From JBGAQP01 sp044220635 (GTDB taxonomy: Bacteria; Pseudomonadota; Gammaproteobacteria; Burkholderiales; Usitatibacteraceae): a DNA stretch of 21,600 nt. Position 1 is the stretch's first letter; each line of letters opens with the position of its first letter. Below, piece by piece: positions 8,253-15,037 of the stretch. The DNA is taken from contig JBGAQP010000038.1 of assembly GCA_044220635.1 (NCBI GenBank), forward strand, positions 1 through 21,600. The letters are read 5' to 3'. The notes beneath the pieces were generated by a model. That model was not told the origin of the DNA. It made no database searches and was given only the letters and a program-made list of their open reading frames with translations. The position numbers and the translations under genes are program-made.

Positions 8253-9191
8253 GTGACCCAGGACAACGCCCTGATGGACGCGATCTTCCGCAACGTCACG
8301 CGGTTCTTCGCCTTCCTGGTGTTCAGCCTGCTCGCGGCGATCCTCGTCTCGCTGCTCATCGGAAGCACCTTGTCGATCGAGCGCTTCGGCGCGGGGTTCA
8401 TCGTCAATCCCGAGTGGGACCCGGTGCGCGAGGATTTCGGCGCGCTCGTCCCGATCTTCGGCACGCTCGTCACCTCGGCGATCGCGATGCTCATCGCCGT
8501 TCCGGTGAGCTTCGGCATCGCCCTGTTCCTGACCGAGCTCTCGCCGGTGTGGCTGCGCCGGCCCCTGGGCACCGCGATCGAGATGCTCGCCGCGATCCCG
8601 AGCATCATCTACGGCATGTGGGGCCTGTTCGTCTTCGCCCCGATCTTCCAGGAGCACGTCCAGCCGGCGCTCATCGACAGCGCTGGCGCGATCCCCGGGC
8701 TGGGATTGCTCTTCCAGGGACCGCCCATGGGCATCGGGATGATGACCGCCGGCATCATCCTCGCGGTCATGGTGATCCCCTTCATCGCGGCGGTGATGCG
8801 CGATGTCTTCGAGCTCGTGCCGCCGATGCTCAAGGAGTCCGCCTACGGGCTGGGCTCCACCACCTGGGAGGTCACCTGGCGGGTCGTGTTGCCGTACACC
8901 AAGGTCGGCGTCATCGGCGGCATCATGCTCGGCCTCGGGCGCGCGCTCGGCGAGACGATGGCGATCACCTTCGTGATCGGCAACGCCCACCGGCTGAGCG
9001 CCTCGCTGTTCGCCCCCGGCAACAGCATCGCCTCGGCGCTCGCCAACGAGTTCACCGAGGCCGTGGGCGACCTGTACACCTCGGCGCTCATCGAGCTCGG
9101 GCTGATCCTGTTCCTCATCACGACCATCGTGCTGGCCTGCTCGAAGCTGCTGCTCATGCAGCTCGCGAAGCAGGAAGGCACGCGGAGCTGA
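8253..9191 (+). CDS. pstC: Phosphate ABC transporter permease PstC
   Basis: This inner-membrane permease subunit pairs with PstA to form the phosphate channel. The first membrane segment is FFAFLVFSLLAAILVSLLIG, followed by the typical SLSIERFG/FIVNPEWDPV-like periplasmic stretch and IPSIIYGMWGLFVFAPIF. The permease EAA-type loop is KESAYGLGSTTWEVTWRVV, and ALGETMAITFVIGN follows. The start is uncertain. The frame is open from 8112, but that lies in the hairpin. ATG 8163 adds an unlikely polar leader. GTG 8253 (312 residues) and ATG 8274 (AGGA at 8260-8263) both give family-like N-termini. I give 8253. Its TGA lies 7 bases before the pstA start. Confidence 0.93.
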   Translation: MTQDNALMDAIFRNVTRFFAFLVFSLLAAILVSLLIGSTLSIERFGAGFIVNPEWDPVREDFGALVPIFGTLVTSAIAMLIAVPVSFGIALFLTELSPVWLRRPLGTAIEMLAAIPSIIYGMWGLFVFAPIFQEHVQPALIDSAGAIPGLGLLFQGPPMGIGMMTAGIILAVMVIPFIAAVMRDVFELVPPMLKESAYGLGSTTWEVTWRVVLPYTKVGVIGGIMLGLGRALGETMAITFVIGNAHRLSASLFAPGNSIASALANEFTEAVGDLYTSALIELGLILFLITTIVLACSKLLLMQLAKQEGTRS

Positions 9192-9198
9192 GGCGGCC

Positions 9199-10053
9199 AT
9201 GGGCCCGGCGCCTTCCGCCAACCCCGTCTACGTCCGCAGGCGGCGCGTCAACCGCGTCATGATGACGGTCTCGACCGCGGCGCTCGCCTTCGGGCTGTTC
9301 TGGCTCGTGTGGATCATCTTCACCCTGCTGTGGGAAGGCGCCTCGGCCCTGCGCCCCTCGCTCTTCACGCAGCCCACGCCGCCGCCGGGCGGCGACGGCG
9401 GCCTCGCGAACGCGATCCTCGGCAGCGTCATGATGGCCGGGATCGGAACGCTCATCGGCACGCCCGTGGGGATCCTCGCGGGCACCTACCTCGCGGAGTA
9501 CGGCCAGCGGGGGTGGCTCGCCCCGGCCACGCGCTTCATCAACGACGTGCTCCTTTCCGCGCCCTCCATCGTGATCGGCCTGTTCGTCTACGCGGTCTAC
9601 GTGGCGAAGGTCGGCCACTTCTCGGGATGGGCGGGAGCCCTCGCCCTCTCGGTGATCGTCGTGCCCGTGGTCGTGCGCACCACCGACGACATGCTCAAGC
9701 TCGTCCCGAACAGCCTGCGCGAGGCCGCGGTGGCGCTCGGCTGCCCGACCTGGAAGATGGTCACGCTCGTGAGCTACCGCGCGGCGCGCGCCGGGATCCT
9801 CACCGGGGTGTTGCTCGCCATCGCGCGCATCTCCGGCGAGACGGCGCCGCTGCTTTTCACCGCGCTGAACAACCAGTTCACCTCGTTCAACATGAACGCG
9901 CCGATGGCGAACCTGCCCGTGGTCATCTTCCAGTTCGCCATGAGCCCCTACGACGACTGGCAGCGCCTCGCCTGGGGCGGGGCGGCGCTCATCACGCTCC
10001 TCGTGCTGGGCATCAACATCGCCGCGCGCATGCTGTTCGCGAAGCGGCATTGA
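9199..10053 (+). CDS. pstA: Phosphate ABC transporter permease PstA
   Basis: This is the second permease subunit of the Pst importer, 284 residues. A short basic cytoplasmic start (YVRRRRVNR) leads into a first membrane helix (about 21-45). A periplasmic segment rich in P and G follows (FTQPTPPPGGDGGLANAI), then further helices. The EAA-like loop for contact with PstB is REAAVALGCPTWKMVTLVSY, followed by RISGETAPLLFTALNN, a strongly conserved PstA block. A GAGG overlaps the pstC stop 5 bases before the ATG, so the two are translationally coupled. pstB follows after 13 bases. Confidence 0.96.
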   Translation: MGPAPSANPVYVRRRRVNRVMMTVSTAALAFGLFWLVWIIFTLLWEGASALRPSLFTQPTPPPGGDGGLANAILGSVMMAGIGTLIGTPVGILAGTYLAEYGQRGWLAPATRFINDVLLSAPSIVIGLFVYAVYVAKVGHFSGWAGALALSVIVVPVVVRTTDDMLKLVPNSLREAAVALGCPTWKMVTLVSYRAARAGILTGVLLAIARISGETAPLLFTALNNQFTSFNMNAPMANLPVVIFQFAMSPYDDWQRLAWGGAALITLLVLGINIAARMLFAKRH

Positions 10054-10066
10054 CGCAGGAGTCGCG

Positions 10067-10843
10067 ATGGCCACCGTGATGGAACTCGAGAACCCCAAGA
10101 TCCGCGTGCGCAACCTGGACTTCTTCTACGGCGGCTTCCAGGCGCTGCGCGGCGTCTCGCTCGACATCGCCGAGCGCAGGGTGACCGCCTTCATCGGGCC
10201 CTCGGGCTGCGGCAAGTCGACGCTGCTGAGGACCCTGAACCGCATGTTCGAGCTCTACCCCGAGCAGCGCGCCAAGGGCGAGATCGTGATGGACGGCGAG
10301 GACCTGTTGTCCACGAAGCGCGACGTCTCGCTCATCCGCGCCAAGGTCGGCATGGTGTTCCAGAAGGCGACCCCGTTCCCGATGTCGATCTACGACAACA
10401 TCGCCTTCGGCGTGCGCCTTTTCGAGAGGCTCTCGAAGGGCGAGATGGACGAGCGCGTCGAATGGGCGCTCTCCAAGGCGGCGATCTGGGACGAGGTGAA
10501 GGACAAGCTGCGCCAGAGCGGCGCGAGCCTGTCCGGGGGCCAGCAGCAGCGGCTGTGCATCGCGAGGGGGGTGGCGGTCAAGCCCGAGGTGCTCCTGCTC
10601 GACGAGCCCTGCTCCGCGCTGGACCCGATCTCGACCGCGAAGATCGAGGAACTCATCGAGGAGCTGAAGACCGACTACACGGTGGTCATCGTCACCCACA
10701 ACATGCAGCAGGCCGCGCGCTGTTCCGACTACACCGCCTACATGTACCTCGGCGACCTCGTCGAGTTCGGCGAGACGGACCAGATCTTCCTGAAGCCGCG
10801 CGAGCAGGCGACGGAAGACTACATCACGGGCCGCTTCGGGTAG
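10067..10843 (+). CDS. pstB: Phosphate ABC transporter ATP-binding protein PstB
   Basis: This cytoplasmic ATPase drives phosphate import through PstCA. At 258 residues it has the normal length. Walker A is GPSGCGKST, the Q-loop is MVFQKATPFPMSIYDN, the ABC signature is LSGGQQQRL, Walker B is LLLDEP, and the H-loop is IVTHNMQQAARCSD. The VFQK-TPFPMSIYDNI block is characteristic of PstB. It is the last recognisable gene of the operon. phoU, which commonly follows pstB, is absent; only 20 bases later begins the remnant of an acyltransferase gene on the other strand. Confidence 0.97.
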   Translation: MATVMELENPKIRVRNLDFFYGGFQALRGVSLDIAERRVTAFIGPSGCGKSTLLRTLNRMFELYPEQRAKGEIVMDGEDLLSTKRDVSLIRAKVGMVFQKATPFPMSIYDNIAFGVRLFERLSKGEMDERVEWALSKAAIWDEVKDKLRQSGASLSGGQQQRLCIARGVAVKPEVLLLDEPCSALDPISTAKIEELIEELKTDYTVVIVTHNMQQAARCSDYTAYMYLGDLVEFGETDQIFLKPREQATEDYITGRFG

Positions 10844-10859
10844 CGGTCCCTGAACGGCC

Positions 10860-10878
10860 GCGGGCCGGGTTCGCCCGC
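10860..10878 (+). terminator. Weak hairpin after pstB
   Basis: GCGGGC (10860-10865) pairs with GCCCGC (10873-10878) across a 7-base loop. No T-tract follows. It is the only candidate 3' end structure for the pst operon that I can see, and at this GC content such a stem may arise by chance. Confidence 0.25.
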
Positions 10879-11113
10879 ACTCCCGGCGGTCGAAGCCGTC
10901 CTCGTCGACGCCGCGATCGCCCGAGGCGAGGCGGGCGCCGAGTTCCTCGGCGAACACGCGATAGCGCAACCGCTGCGCTTCGGCGACCAGGTCCCGGTCC
11001 CGGGAAATGCGGACCGCGAATCGCGGGTTTTCCCCCGGGGCGGGTCGGATGGGTGCATCGGGGGCTCCCGTGCGCGATGAAATGCGTACACGGCGGGACC
11101 CGCGCGTGACCAC
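10862..11113 (-). pseudogene. Truncated GNAT-type (OlsB/hemolysin-like) acyltransferase N-terminus
   Basis: Read on the minus strand from a GTG at 11113, about 84 codons contain FAVRISRDRDLVAEAQRLRY, RVFAEELGAR and GVDEDGFDR. This matches the start of the Acetyltransf_5 / OlsB-like N-acyltransferase family, in which AAQxLRYxVFxEEMGA is followed by DxDxFDxxCxHL. The rest of that domain, including the acyl-CoA site, is missing: the frame then runs antisense through pstB, which is clearly the real gene there. I read this as a 5' fragment left by a deletion or rearrangement. It has the same strand as acr3 and begins 34 bases after it. It does not look like ArsN, the GNAT known from arsenic operons. 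It fills most of the 304-bp gap between pstB and acr3. Confidence 0.55.
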
Positions 11114-11119
11114 GCGGTG

Positions 11120-11140
11120 ACGCTTCGGTGGCCGAAGTGT
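11120..11140 (-). terminator. Hairpin downstream of acr3
   Basis: CTTCGG (11123-11128) and CCGAAG (11132-11137) pair around a 3-base loop, and the stem can extend by three more pairs, one of them G-U. It lies 7 bases beyond the acr3 stop. No T-tract follows on the minus strand, so it is only a possible end of the ars transcript. Confidence 0.35.
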
Positions 11141-11147
11141 TTCGGGC

Positions 11148-12218
11148 TCAGCCCCGGCGGGGCGCCGCCTCGTACCAGGCCTTGCTCGCGTTCACGATCC
11201 GGACCACCGCGAGCATCACCGGCACCTCGATCAGCACGCCCACGACGGTCGCGAGCGCGGCCCCCGACTCCAGCCCGAAGAGCGTGATCGCCGCCGCGAC
11301 CGCGAGCTCGAAGAAGTTGCTCGCGCCGATGAGGCAGGAGGGGCCGGCCACCTCGTGCGCCACGCCGAGCCGCCGGTTCAGCAGGTAGGCGAGGCCGGAA
11401 TTGAAGAACACCTGCAGCAGGATCGGCACGGCGAGCAGCGCGATCACGAGGGGCTCGCGCACGATCGCCTCGCCCTGGAAGCCGAAGAGCAGCACGAGCG
11501 TGGCGAGGAGCGCGGCGATCGAAAGCGGCCCCATGCGCGCGAGCGTGGCCCGGTACGCCGGCTCGCCCCGGCGCAGCAGCCACGCGCGCCAGGCCTGGGC
11601 GAGGGCGACGGGAATCGCGACGTAGAGGACCACGGAGACGAACAGCGTGTCCCAGGGCACCGTGATGCTCGAAAGCCCCAGCAGCAGCGCCACGATCGGC
11701 GCGAAGAGCACGATCATGAGGGAATCGTTGAGCGCGACCTGCGAGAGGGTGAAGTAGGGGTTGCCGCGGCACAGCTCGCTCCAGACGAACACCATCGCGG
11801 TGCACGGAGCGGCGGCGAGCAGGATGAGGCCGGCGACGTAGCCGTCGAGCTGCGCGGCCGGAAGCCAGGGCGCGAAGAGGTGGCGGACGAAGATCCACGC
11901 GAAGAGCGCCATCGTGAAGGGCTTCACCGCCCAGTTCACGAAGAGCGTCACCCCGATCCCGCGCCAGTGCGCCTTCACCTGGTGCAGGGCGCCGAAGTCG
12001 ATCTTCAGGAGCATCGGCACGATCATCACCCAGATGAGCGCGCCGACGGGCAGGTTCACCTTCGCGACCTCGAGCGCGCCGATGGCGGCGAAGGCCGGCG
12101 GGAAGAACCTTCCCAGGACGATCCCGGCGACGATGCACAGCGCGACCCACAGCGTGAGGTAGCGCTCGAAGAAGCCGATGGATTTCGCCTCGGTGCCGGG
12201 CTGCGCGATCGTGGCCAT
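11148..12218 (-). CDS. acr3: Arsenite efflux permease, ACR3 family
   Basis: Acr3 exports arsenite across the inner membrane using the proton motive force. The 356-residue protein is almost wholly hydrophobic, with about ten membrane segments. Family features include the N-terminal FFERYLTLWVALCIVAGIVLG, PVGALIWVMIVPMLLKIDF, NWAVKPFTMA, AAAPCTAMVFVWS with the conserved cysteine (C139), NDSLMIVLFAPI, FFNSGLAYLL, and VGVLIEVPVML with the conserved glutamate (E331). This is Acr3 rather than ArsB, which has a different fold and length. It is the last intact gene of the operon, starting 8 bases after the arsC stop. Confidence 0.95.
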   Translation of the reverse strand: MATIAQPGTEAKSIGFFERYLTLWVALCIVAGIVLGRFFPPAFAAIGALEVAKVNLPVGALIWVMIVPMLLKIDFGALHQVKAHWRGIGVTLFVNWAVKPFTMALFAWIFVRHLFAPWLPAAQLDGYVAGLILLAAAPCTAMVFVWSELCRGNPYFTLSQVALNDSLMIVLFAPIVALLLGLSSITVPWDTLFVSVVLYVAIPVALAQAWRAWLLRRGEPAYRATLARMGPLSIAALLATLVLLFGFQGEAIVREPLVIALLAVPILLQVFFNSGLAYLLNRRLGVAHEVAGPSCLIGASNFFELAVAAAITLFGLESGAALATVVGVLIEVPVMLAVVRIVNASKAWYEAAPRRG

Positions 12219-12226
12219 GGTCCGGA

Positions 12227-12724
12227 TTACGGGGTCTTGCCGATCTCCGCGAGGCGCTTCTGGAGCGAGAGCCGGTCGAGGCTCGCGAGCGGCAGGCTCA
12301 CGAGGAGCGAAATGCGCCGCTGCAGCGTCACGTAGGCGTCACGGAATGCCCTGCGCTTCGTCTCGTCGTCGCCCTCGACGGCGGCGGGATCGGGGATGCC
12401 CCAGTGCGCACTCGTCGGCTGCCCGGGCCAGACGGGGCAGGCTTCGGCCGCCGCGGAATCGCACACGGTGAAGACGAAATCCATCGGCGGGGCACCCGGC
12501 GCGGCGAACTCGTCCCAGCTCTTGCTGCGCAGGCCCTCGGTCGCGATGCGGTTCCTCGCGAGGAGCTCGATGGCGAAGGGATTCACCGTCCCCCCGGGAT
12601 GGCTGCCCGCGCTCCAGGCCTTGAAGCGCCCCCCGCCCATGGCGTTGAGCAGCGCTTCGCCCAGGATCGAGCGCGCGGAGTTGCCGGTGCAAAGGAAGAG
12701 CACGTTGTAGGGACGGTCGCTCAT
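12227..12724 (-). CDS. arsC: Arsenate reductase, low-molecular-weight phosphatase type
   Basis: This 165-residue cytoplasmic enzyme reduces arsenate to arsenite. The phosphatase loop is FLCTGNSARS, with nucleophile C12. Two further cysteines stand in TVCDSAAAEACPVWPG (C88 and C96), the relay pair that forms the disulfide reduced by thioredoxin in this class. HWGIPDPA follows and supplies the catalytic aspartate of the fold. It is not the glutaredoxin-linked E. coli plasmid type. It lies 77 bases after arsI and 8 bases before acr3, so its product arsenite is the substrate of the next gene. Confidence 0.94.
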   Translation of the reverse strand: MSDRPYNVLFLCTGNSARSILGEALLNAMGGGRFKAWSAGSHPGGTVNPFAIELLARNRIATEGLRSKSWDEFAAPGAPPMDFVFTVCDSAAAEACPVWPGQPTSAHWGIPDPAAVEGDDETKRRAFRDAYVTLQRRISLLVSLPLASLDRLSLQKRLAEIGKTP

Positions 12725-12801
12725 GGGAGCATCGAAGGGCGGTTGCGGGATCGCGAGAGCAGTCTATGACGGCAATGCGACACGCTCGTGACGCCTGGCG
12801 T

Positions 12802-13368
12802 TCACGCGCAGCACGCGTTCGCCGGCGCCGCGCAGCCGCATCCGGCCTCGCCCGCGTCCTTCGCCACCTCGTCCTTCGCGCAGCAGGCATCGGCGCGCTT
12901 CGCGGGCGGGCCTCCGCAGCACGACGCCTCCGCCTTCTGCGGCTCCCCGGCCCCGGTGCAGCAGCCGGAGGCGGCTTCCCCGGAGCTTTCCGCGCCCGAG
13001 AAGGTCGGCACTTCGCCCAGGGTGTGATAGGTCTCCCAGGCCACGCCCTGCGGGTCCTGCACCCAGTACTTGTCGCTCTTCGCATAGCAGCACGACGCGC
13101 CGGGCTCGTCGTGGACCGCGAGCTGCGCCTTCGCCGCCCGCGCGCGCAGGTCCTCGAGCTCCTCGTCGCTTTCGACCTGGAGCCCGAGGTGGTTCACGCC
13201 GGGCGCCCCGCCGCGCTGCGAGATCGCGAAATTGAGGCGCGGGTCCTCGATCATCCACTTGGCGTAGTCGGGCTTCTCAAGCGTCGGCGGGACGCCGAAG
13301 ACGCCCGAGTAGAAGCGGATGCTTTGCTGCAGGTCCTTGACGGACACGTGGACGTGGAAGCGCTTCAT
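12802..13368 (-). CDS. arsI: ArsI/CadI-family dioxygenase (C-As lyase) with cysteine-rich tail
   Basis: ArsI enzymes are Fe(II) dioxygenases of the vicinal-oxygen-chelate fold that cleave the C-As bond of trivalent methyl- or aromatic arsenicals, giving arsenite. This 188-residue protein begins MKRFHVHVSVKDLQQS. The expected metal ligands are H5, H60 and E112, and the substrate-binding cysteine pair is in ASCCYAKSDKYW (C93-C94). DYAKWMIEDPRLNF is typical of ArsI/CadI. Residues after 125 form an unusual tail with ten cysteines (136, 137, 150, 151, 162, 163, 177, 179, 186, 187). I chose ATG 13368 over an upstream in-frame start because it fits the family and overlaps the arsR stop as ATGA. CadI-like cadmium binding is the main alternative; the arsenic neighbours favour ArsI. 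Confidence 0.88.
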   Translation of the reverse strand: MKRFHVHVSVKDLQQSIRFYSGVFGVPPTLEKPDYAKWMIEDPRLNFAISQRGGAPGVNHLGLQVESDEELEDLRARAAKAQLAVHDEPGASCCYAKSDKYWVQDPQGVAWETYHTLGEVPTFSGAESSGEAASGCCTGAGEPQKAEASCCGGPPAKRADACCAKDEVAKDAGEAGCGCAAPANACCA

Positions 13369-13736
13369 GGGGATTTCCTCTCCGTGGGTTCGGGCCGCGC
13401 GGTACAGCAGCCGGCGAGCGCGGTCTCCAGGGTGGTGAGGCATTCTTCCGGCATGCCCCGGCAGCAGTTCTGGGTGAGGTACGACATGAGGGCGGCCATC
13501 CGCTCGAAGTTCGCCGCGTAGAAGACGTAGCGCGATTCGCTGCGCGAGGTGACGAGACCCGCCTGGCTCAGTTCCTTCAGGTGGAAGGACAGCGTGGGCA
13601 ACGCCACGTCGAGCCGCTCGGCGATCCGCCCGGCCGGAAGGCCGGCGGAGCCGGCCTGCACCAGGAGCCGGAACGCGCCGAGGCGCGTTTCCTGGGCGAG
13701 GGCCGCGAGGGCCCGGACGGCTTCATTCGTTTTCAT
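13365..13736 (-). CDS. arsR: ArsR-family arsenite-responsive repressor
   Basis: This 123-residue winged-helix repressor is released from its operator by As(III). The fold is visible as ALAQETRLGAFRLLVQAG, then the recognition region RLDVALPTLSFHLKELSQAG (41-60), then wing LVTSRSESRYVFYAAN. The classical ELCVCDL metal site of E. coli ArsR is absent. Instead cysteines sit at the C-terminus: C91, C92 and C99 in NCCRGMPEECL, as in Acidithiobacillus-type ArsR with three C-terminal cysteines, plus C110-C111. It is the first gene of the operon and its stop overlaps the arsI start (ATGA). The frame is open far upstream, but ATG 13736 gives the family N-terminus and sits next to the operator. There is little Shine-Dalgarno, so initiation may be leaderless. 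Confidence 0.94.
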   Translation of the reverse strand: MKTNEAVRALAALAQETRLGAFRLLVQAGSAGLPAGRIAERLDVALPTLSFHLKELSQAGLVTSRSESRYVFYAANFERMAALMSYLTQNCCRGMPEECLTTLETALAGCCTARPEPTERKSP

Positions 13737-13738
13737 GG

Positions 13739-13754
13739 TTCCATGATTATGGAA
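13739..13754 (-). promoter_or_regulatory. Operator-like inverted repeat at arsR
   Basis: TTCCAT-GATT-ATGGAA is a perfect 6-bp inverted repeat ending 2 bp from the arsR start codon and overlapping the predicted -10 region. ArsR proteins bind imperfect dyads near the -10 or -35 of their own promoter, so this is the best operator candidate for autorepression. Confidence 0.55.
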
Positions 13755-13771
13755 GTATAAAATTGTGTCAA
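13743..13771 (-). promoter_or_regulatory. Promoter of the ars operon
   Basis: On the minus strand a perfect TTGACA -35 lies at 13771-13766. Possible -10 hexamers are TAATCA (13749-13744, spacer 16) and CATAAT (13751-13746, spacer 14); TATACT at 13759-13754 is a good hexamer but lies too near the -35. If the first is used, RNA would start at or next to the arsR start codon. The stretch is a marked AT-rich island in a GC-rich window. Confidence 0.55.
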
Positions 13772-13808
13772 CCCCCCTCCCGGCCCCGCGGCGCCGGGCC
13801 GGGCCGGT

Positions 13809-13838
13809 TTGACCCCCCCTGCGGCATCGCGATAAAAT
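13809..13838 (+). promoter_or_regulatory. Promoter of tpiA-secG
   Basis: TTGACC (13809-13814) and TAAAAT (13833-13838) are each 5 of 6 to the sigma-70 consensus, with an 18-bp spacer. The RNA would start near 13845, giving a leader of about 15 bases before tpiA. It is divergent from the ars promoter, with the two -35 elements about 38 bp apart. It may also drive the tRNA and the nuo genes, as I see no other clear promoter before nuoA. Confidence 0.6.
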
Positions 13839-13859
13839 CACGAGCTTTTGAGACCCCAG

Positions 13860-14630
13860 ATGCGGCCCAGATACGTCGTCGGGAACTGGAAGCTCAACGG
13901 CAGCCTTCCGGCGAACGAAGCGCTGCTTCGGGCGATCCTCCGGGAAGCGCGCGCGGAGGCCCGTTGCCATCTCGCGGTGTGCGTCCCGGCGCCTTATTTC
14001 GCGCAGGTCGGCGGGCTCCTCGCAGGCACGCCGGTCGGCTGGGGCGCGCAGGATGTCTGCCGGTTCGACAAGGGCGCCTACACGGGCGAGGTCTCGGCGG
14101 GAATGGCGGCGGAATTCGGTTGCCGCTACGCGATCGTGGGCCACTCCGAGCGGCGGACCCTTTTCGGGGACACCGACGCGGGCGTGGCGGAGAAATACCT
14201 CGCGGCCCGGCGCGCGGGGCTCACGCCGATCCTGTGCGTGGGAGAGACGCTCGCCGAGCGCGAGGCGGGCGTGACGCAGGCGGTGCTCGCGCGGCAGGTG
14301 GATGCGCTGCTCGCCACGGCCGGGCCCGCGGCGCTCGCGGGCGGGATCGTCGCCTACGAGCCCGTGTGGGCCATCGGGACCGGGCGCACGGCGAGCTCGG
14401 CCCAGGCCGAGGAGGCGCACGCGTTCCTGAGGGCGCGCGTGGCGGCGAAGGATGCGGGCGTGGCCGCGGGGCTCCCGATCCTGTACGGCGGCAGCGTCAA
14501 GGCCGCGAACGCGGCGGAATTGTTCGCGATGCCCGACGTCGACGGAGGACTGATCGGCGGGGCCTCGCTGGTGGCGGAAGAATTCGTGGCGATCTGGCGA
14601 GCAGCCGTCGCCGCGGCGAAAGGAACATAG
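13860..14630 (+). CDS. tpiA: Triosephosphate isomerase
   Basis: TpiA interconverts dihydroxyacetone phosphate and glyceraldehyde-3-phosphate in glycolysis and gluconeogenesis. At 256 residues it has the family length. Catalytic groups are visible: N9 and K11 in VVGNWKLNG, H95 in AIVGHSERR, E167 in AYEPVWAIGTG (start of the mobile loop), and the phosphate-binding YGGSVKAAN and GGLIGGASL. WGAQDVCRFDKGAYTGEVSA is also typical. ATG 13860 is chosen over an in-frame TTG at 13848 because it gives the usual short N-terminus. The stop is 2 bases before the secG ATG. Confidence 0.97.
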   Translation: MRPRYVVGNWKLNGSLPANEALLRAILREARAEARCHLAVCVPAPYFAQVGGLLAGTPVGWGAQDVCRFDKGAYTGEVSAGMAAEFGCRYAIVGHSERRTLFGDTDAGVAEKYLAARRAGLTPILCVGETLAEREAGVTQAVLARQVDALLATAGPAALAGGIVAYEPVWAIGTGRTASSAQAEEAHAFLRARVAAKDAGVAAGLPILYGGSVKAANAAELFAMPDVDGGLIGGASLVAEEFVAIWRAAVAAAKGT

Positions 14631-14632
14631 TC

Positions 14633-15013
14633 ATGCAGACGCTGGTCATGGTGTTGCACGTGCTGGCGGCGATCGCGATCGTCGTGCTGGTGCTCCTGCA
14701 GCACGGCAAGGGGGCGGACATGGGCGCGGCGTTCGGCAGCGGCTCGGCGGGCAGCCTCTTCGGCTCCGCGGGCGCGGCGAACTTCCTGTCGCGCACGACC
14801 GCGGCGCTCGCGGCCGTCTTCTTCGCGACGAGCCTCGGGCTCACCTATTTCACGGCGGCGCCCTCGCAATCGGGCGGCGTCACCCAGACCCTCGACGCCA
14901 AGGCGCCGAAGGGCGAAGCGAAACCGGCGGCGCCCGCTTCCTCGGCACCGGCGCCGGCGGGGACCCCCCAGGACGCGGCTCCGGCCTCGAAGTCCCAGGA
15001 GATCCCGAAGTAG
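14633..15013 (+). CDS. secG: Protein translocase subunit SecG
   Basis: SecG is the small helper subunit of the SecYEG inner-membrane translocon. This 126-residue protein has two membrane helices (about 3-20 and 53-73). Between them is the family loop VLLQHGKGADMGAAFGSGSAGSLFGSAGAANFLSR, shown here by its QHGKGADMGAAFG and GSAGAANFLSR parts. The C-terminal tail is rich in A, P and K, as in many betaproteobacterial SecGs. AGGA stands 8 bases before the ATG, inside the last codons of tpiA. tpiA-secG is a conserved pair. Confidence 0.95.
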   Translation: MQTLVMVLHVLAAIAIVVLVLLQHGKGADMGAAFGSGSAGSLFGSAGAANFLSRTTAALAAVFFATSLGLTYFTAAPSQSGGVTQTLDAKAPKGEAKPAAPASSAPAPAGTPQDAAPASKSQEIPK

Positions 15014-15037
15014 TTCCTCGCAGCACCGCAGCACCCA

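Noticed and set aside
10013..11113. A 366-codon acyltransferase gene on the minus strand
   Set aside because: Only the first 80 or so codons resemble the family; the rest is antisense to pstB.
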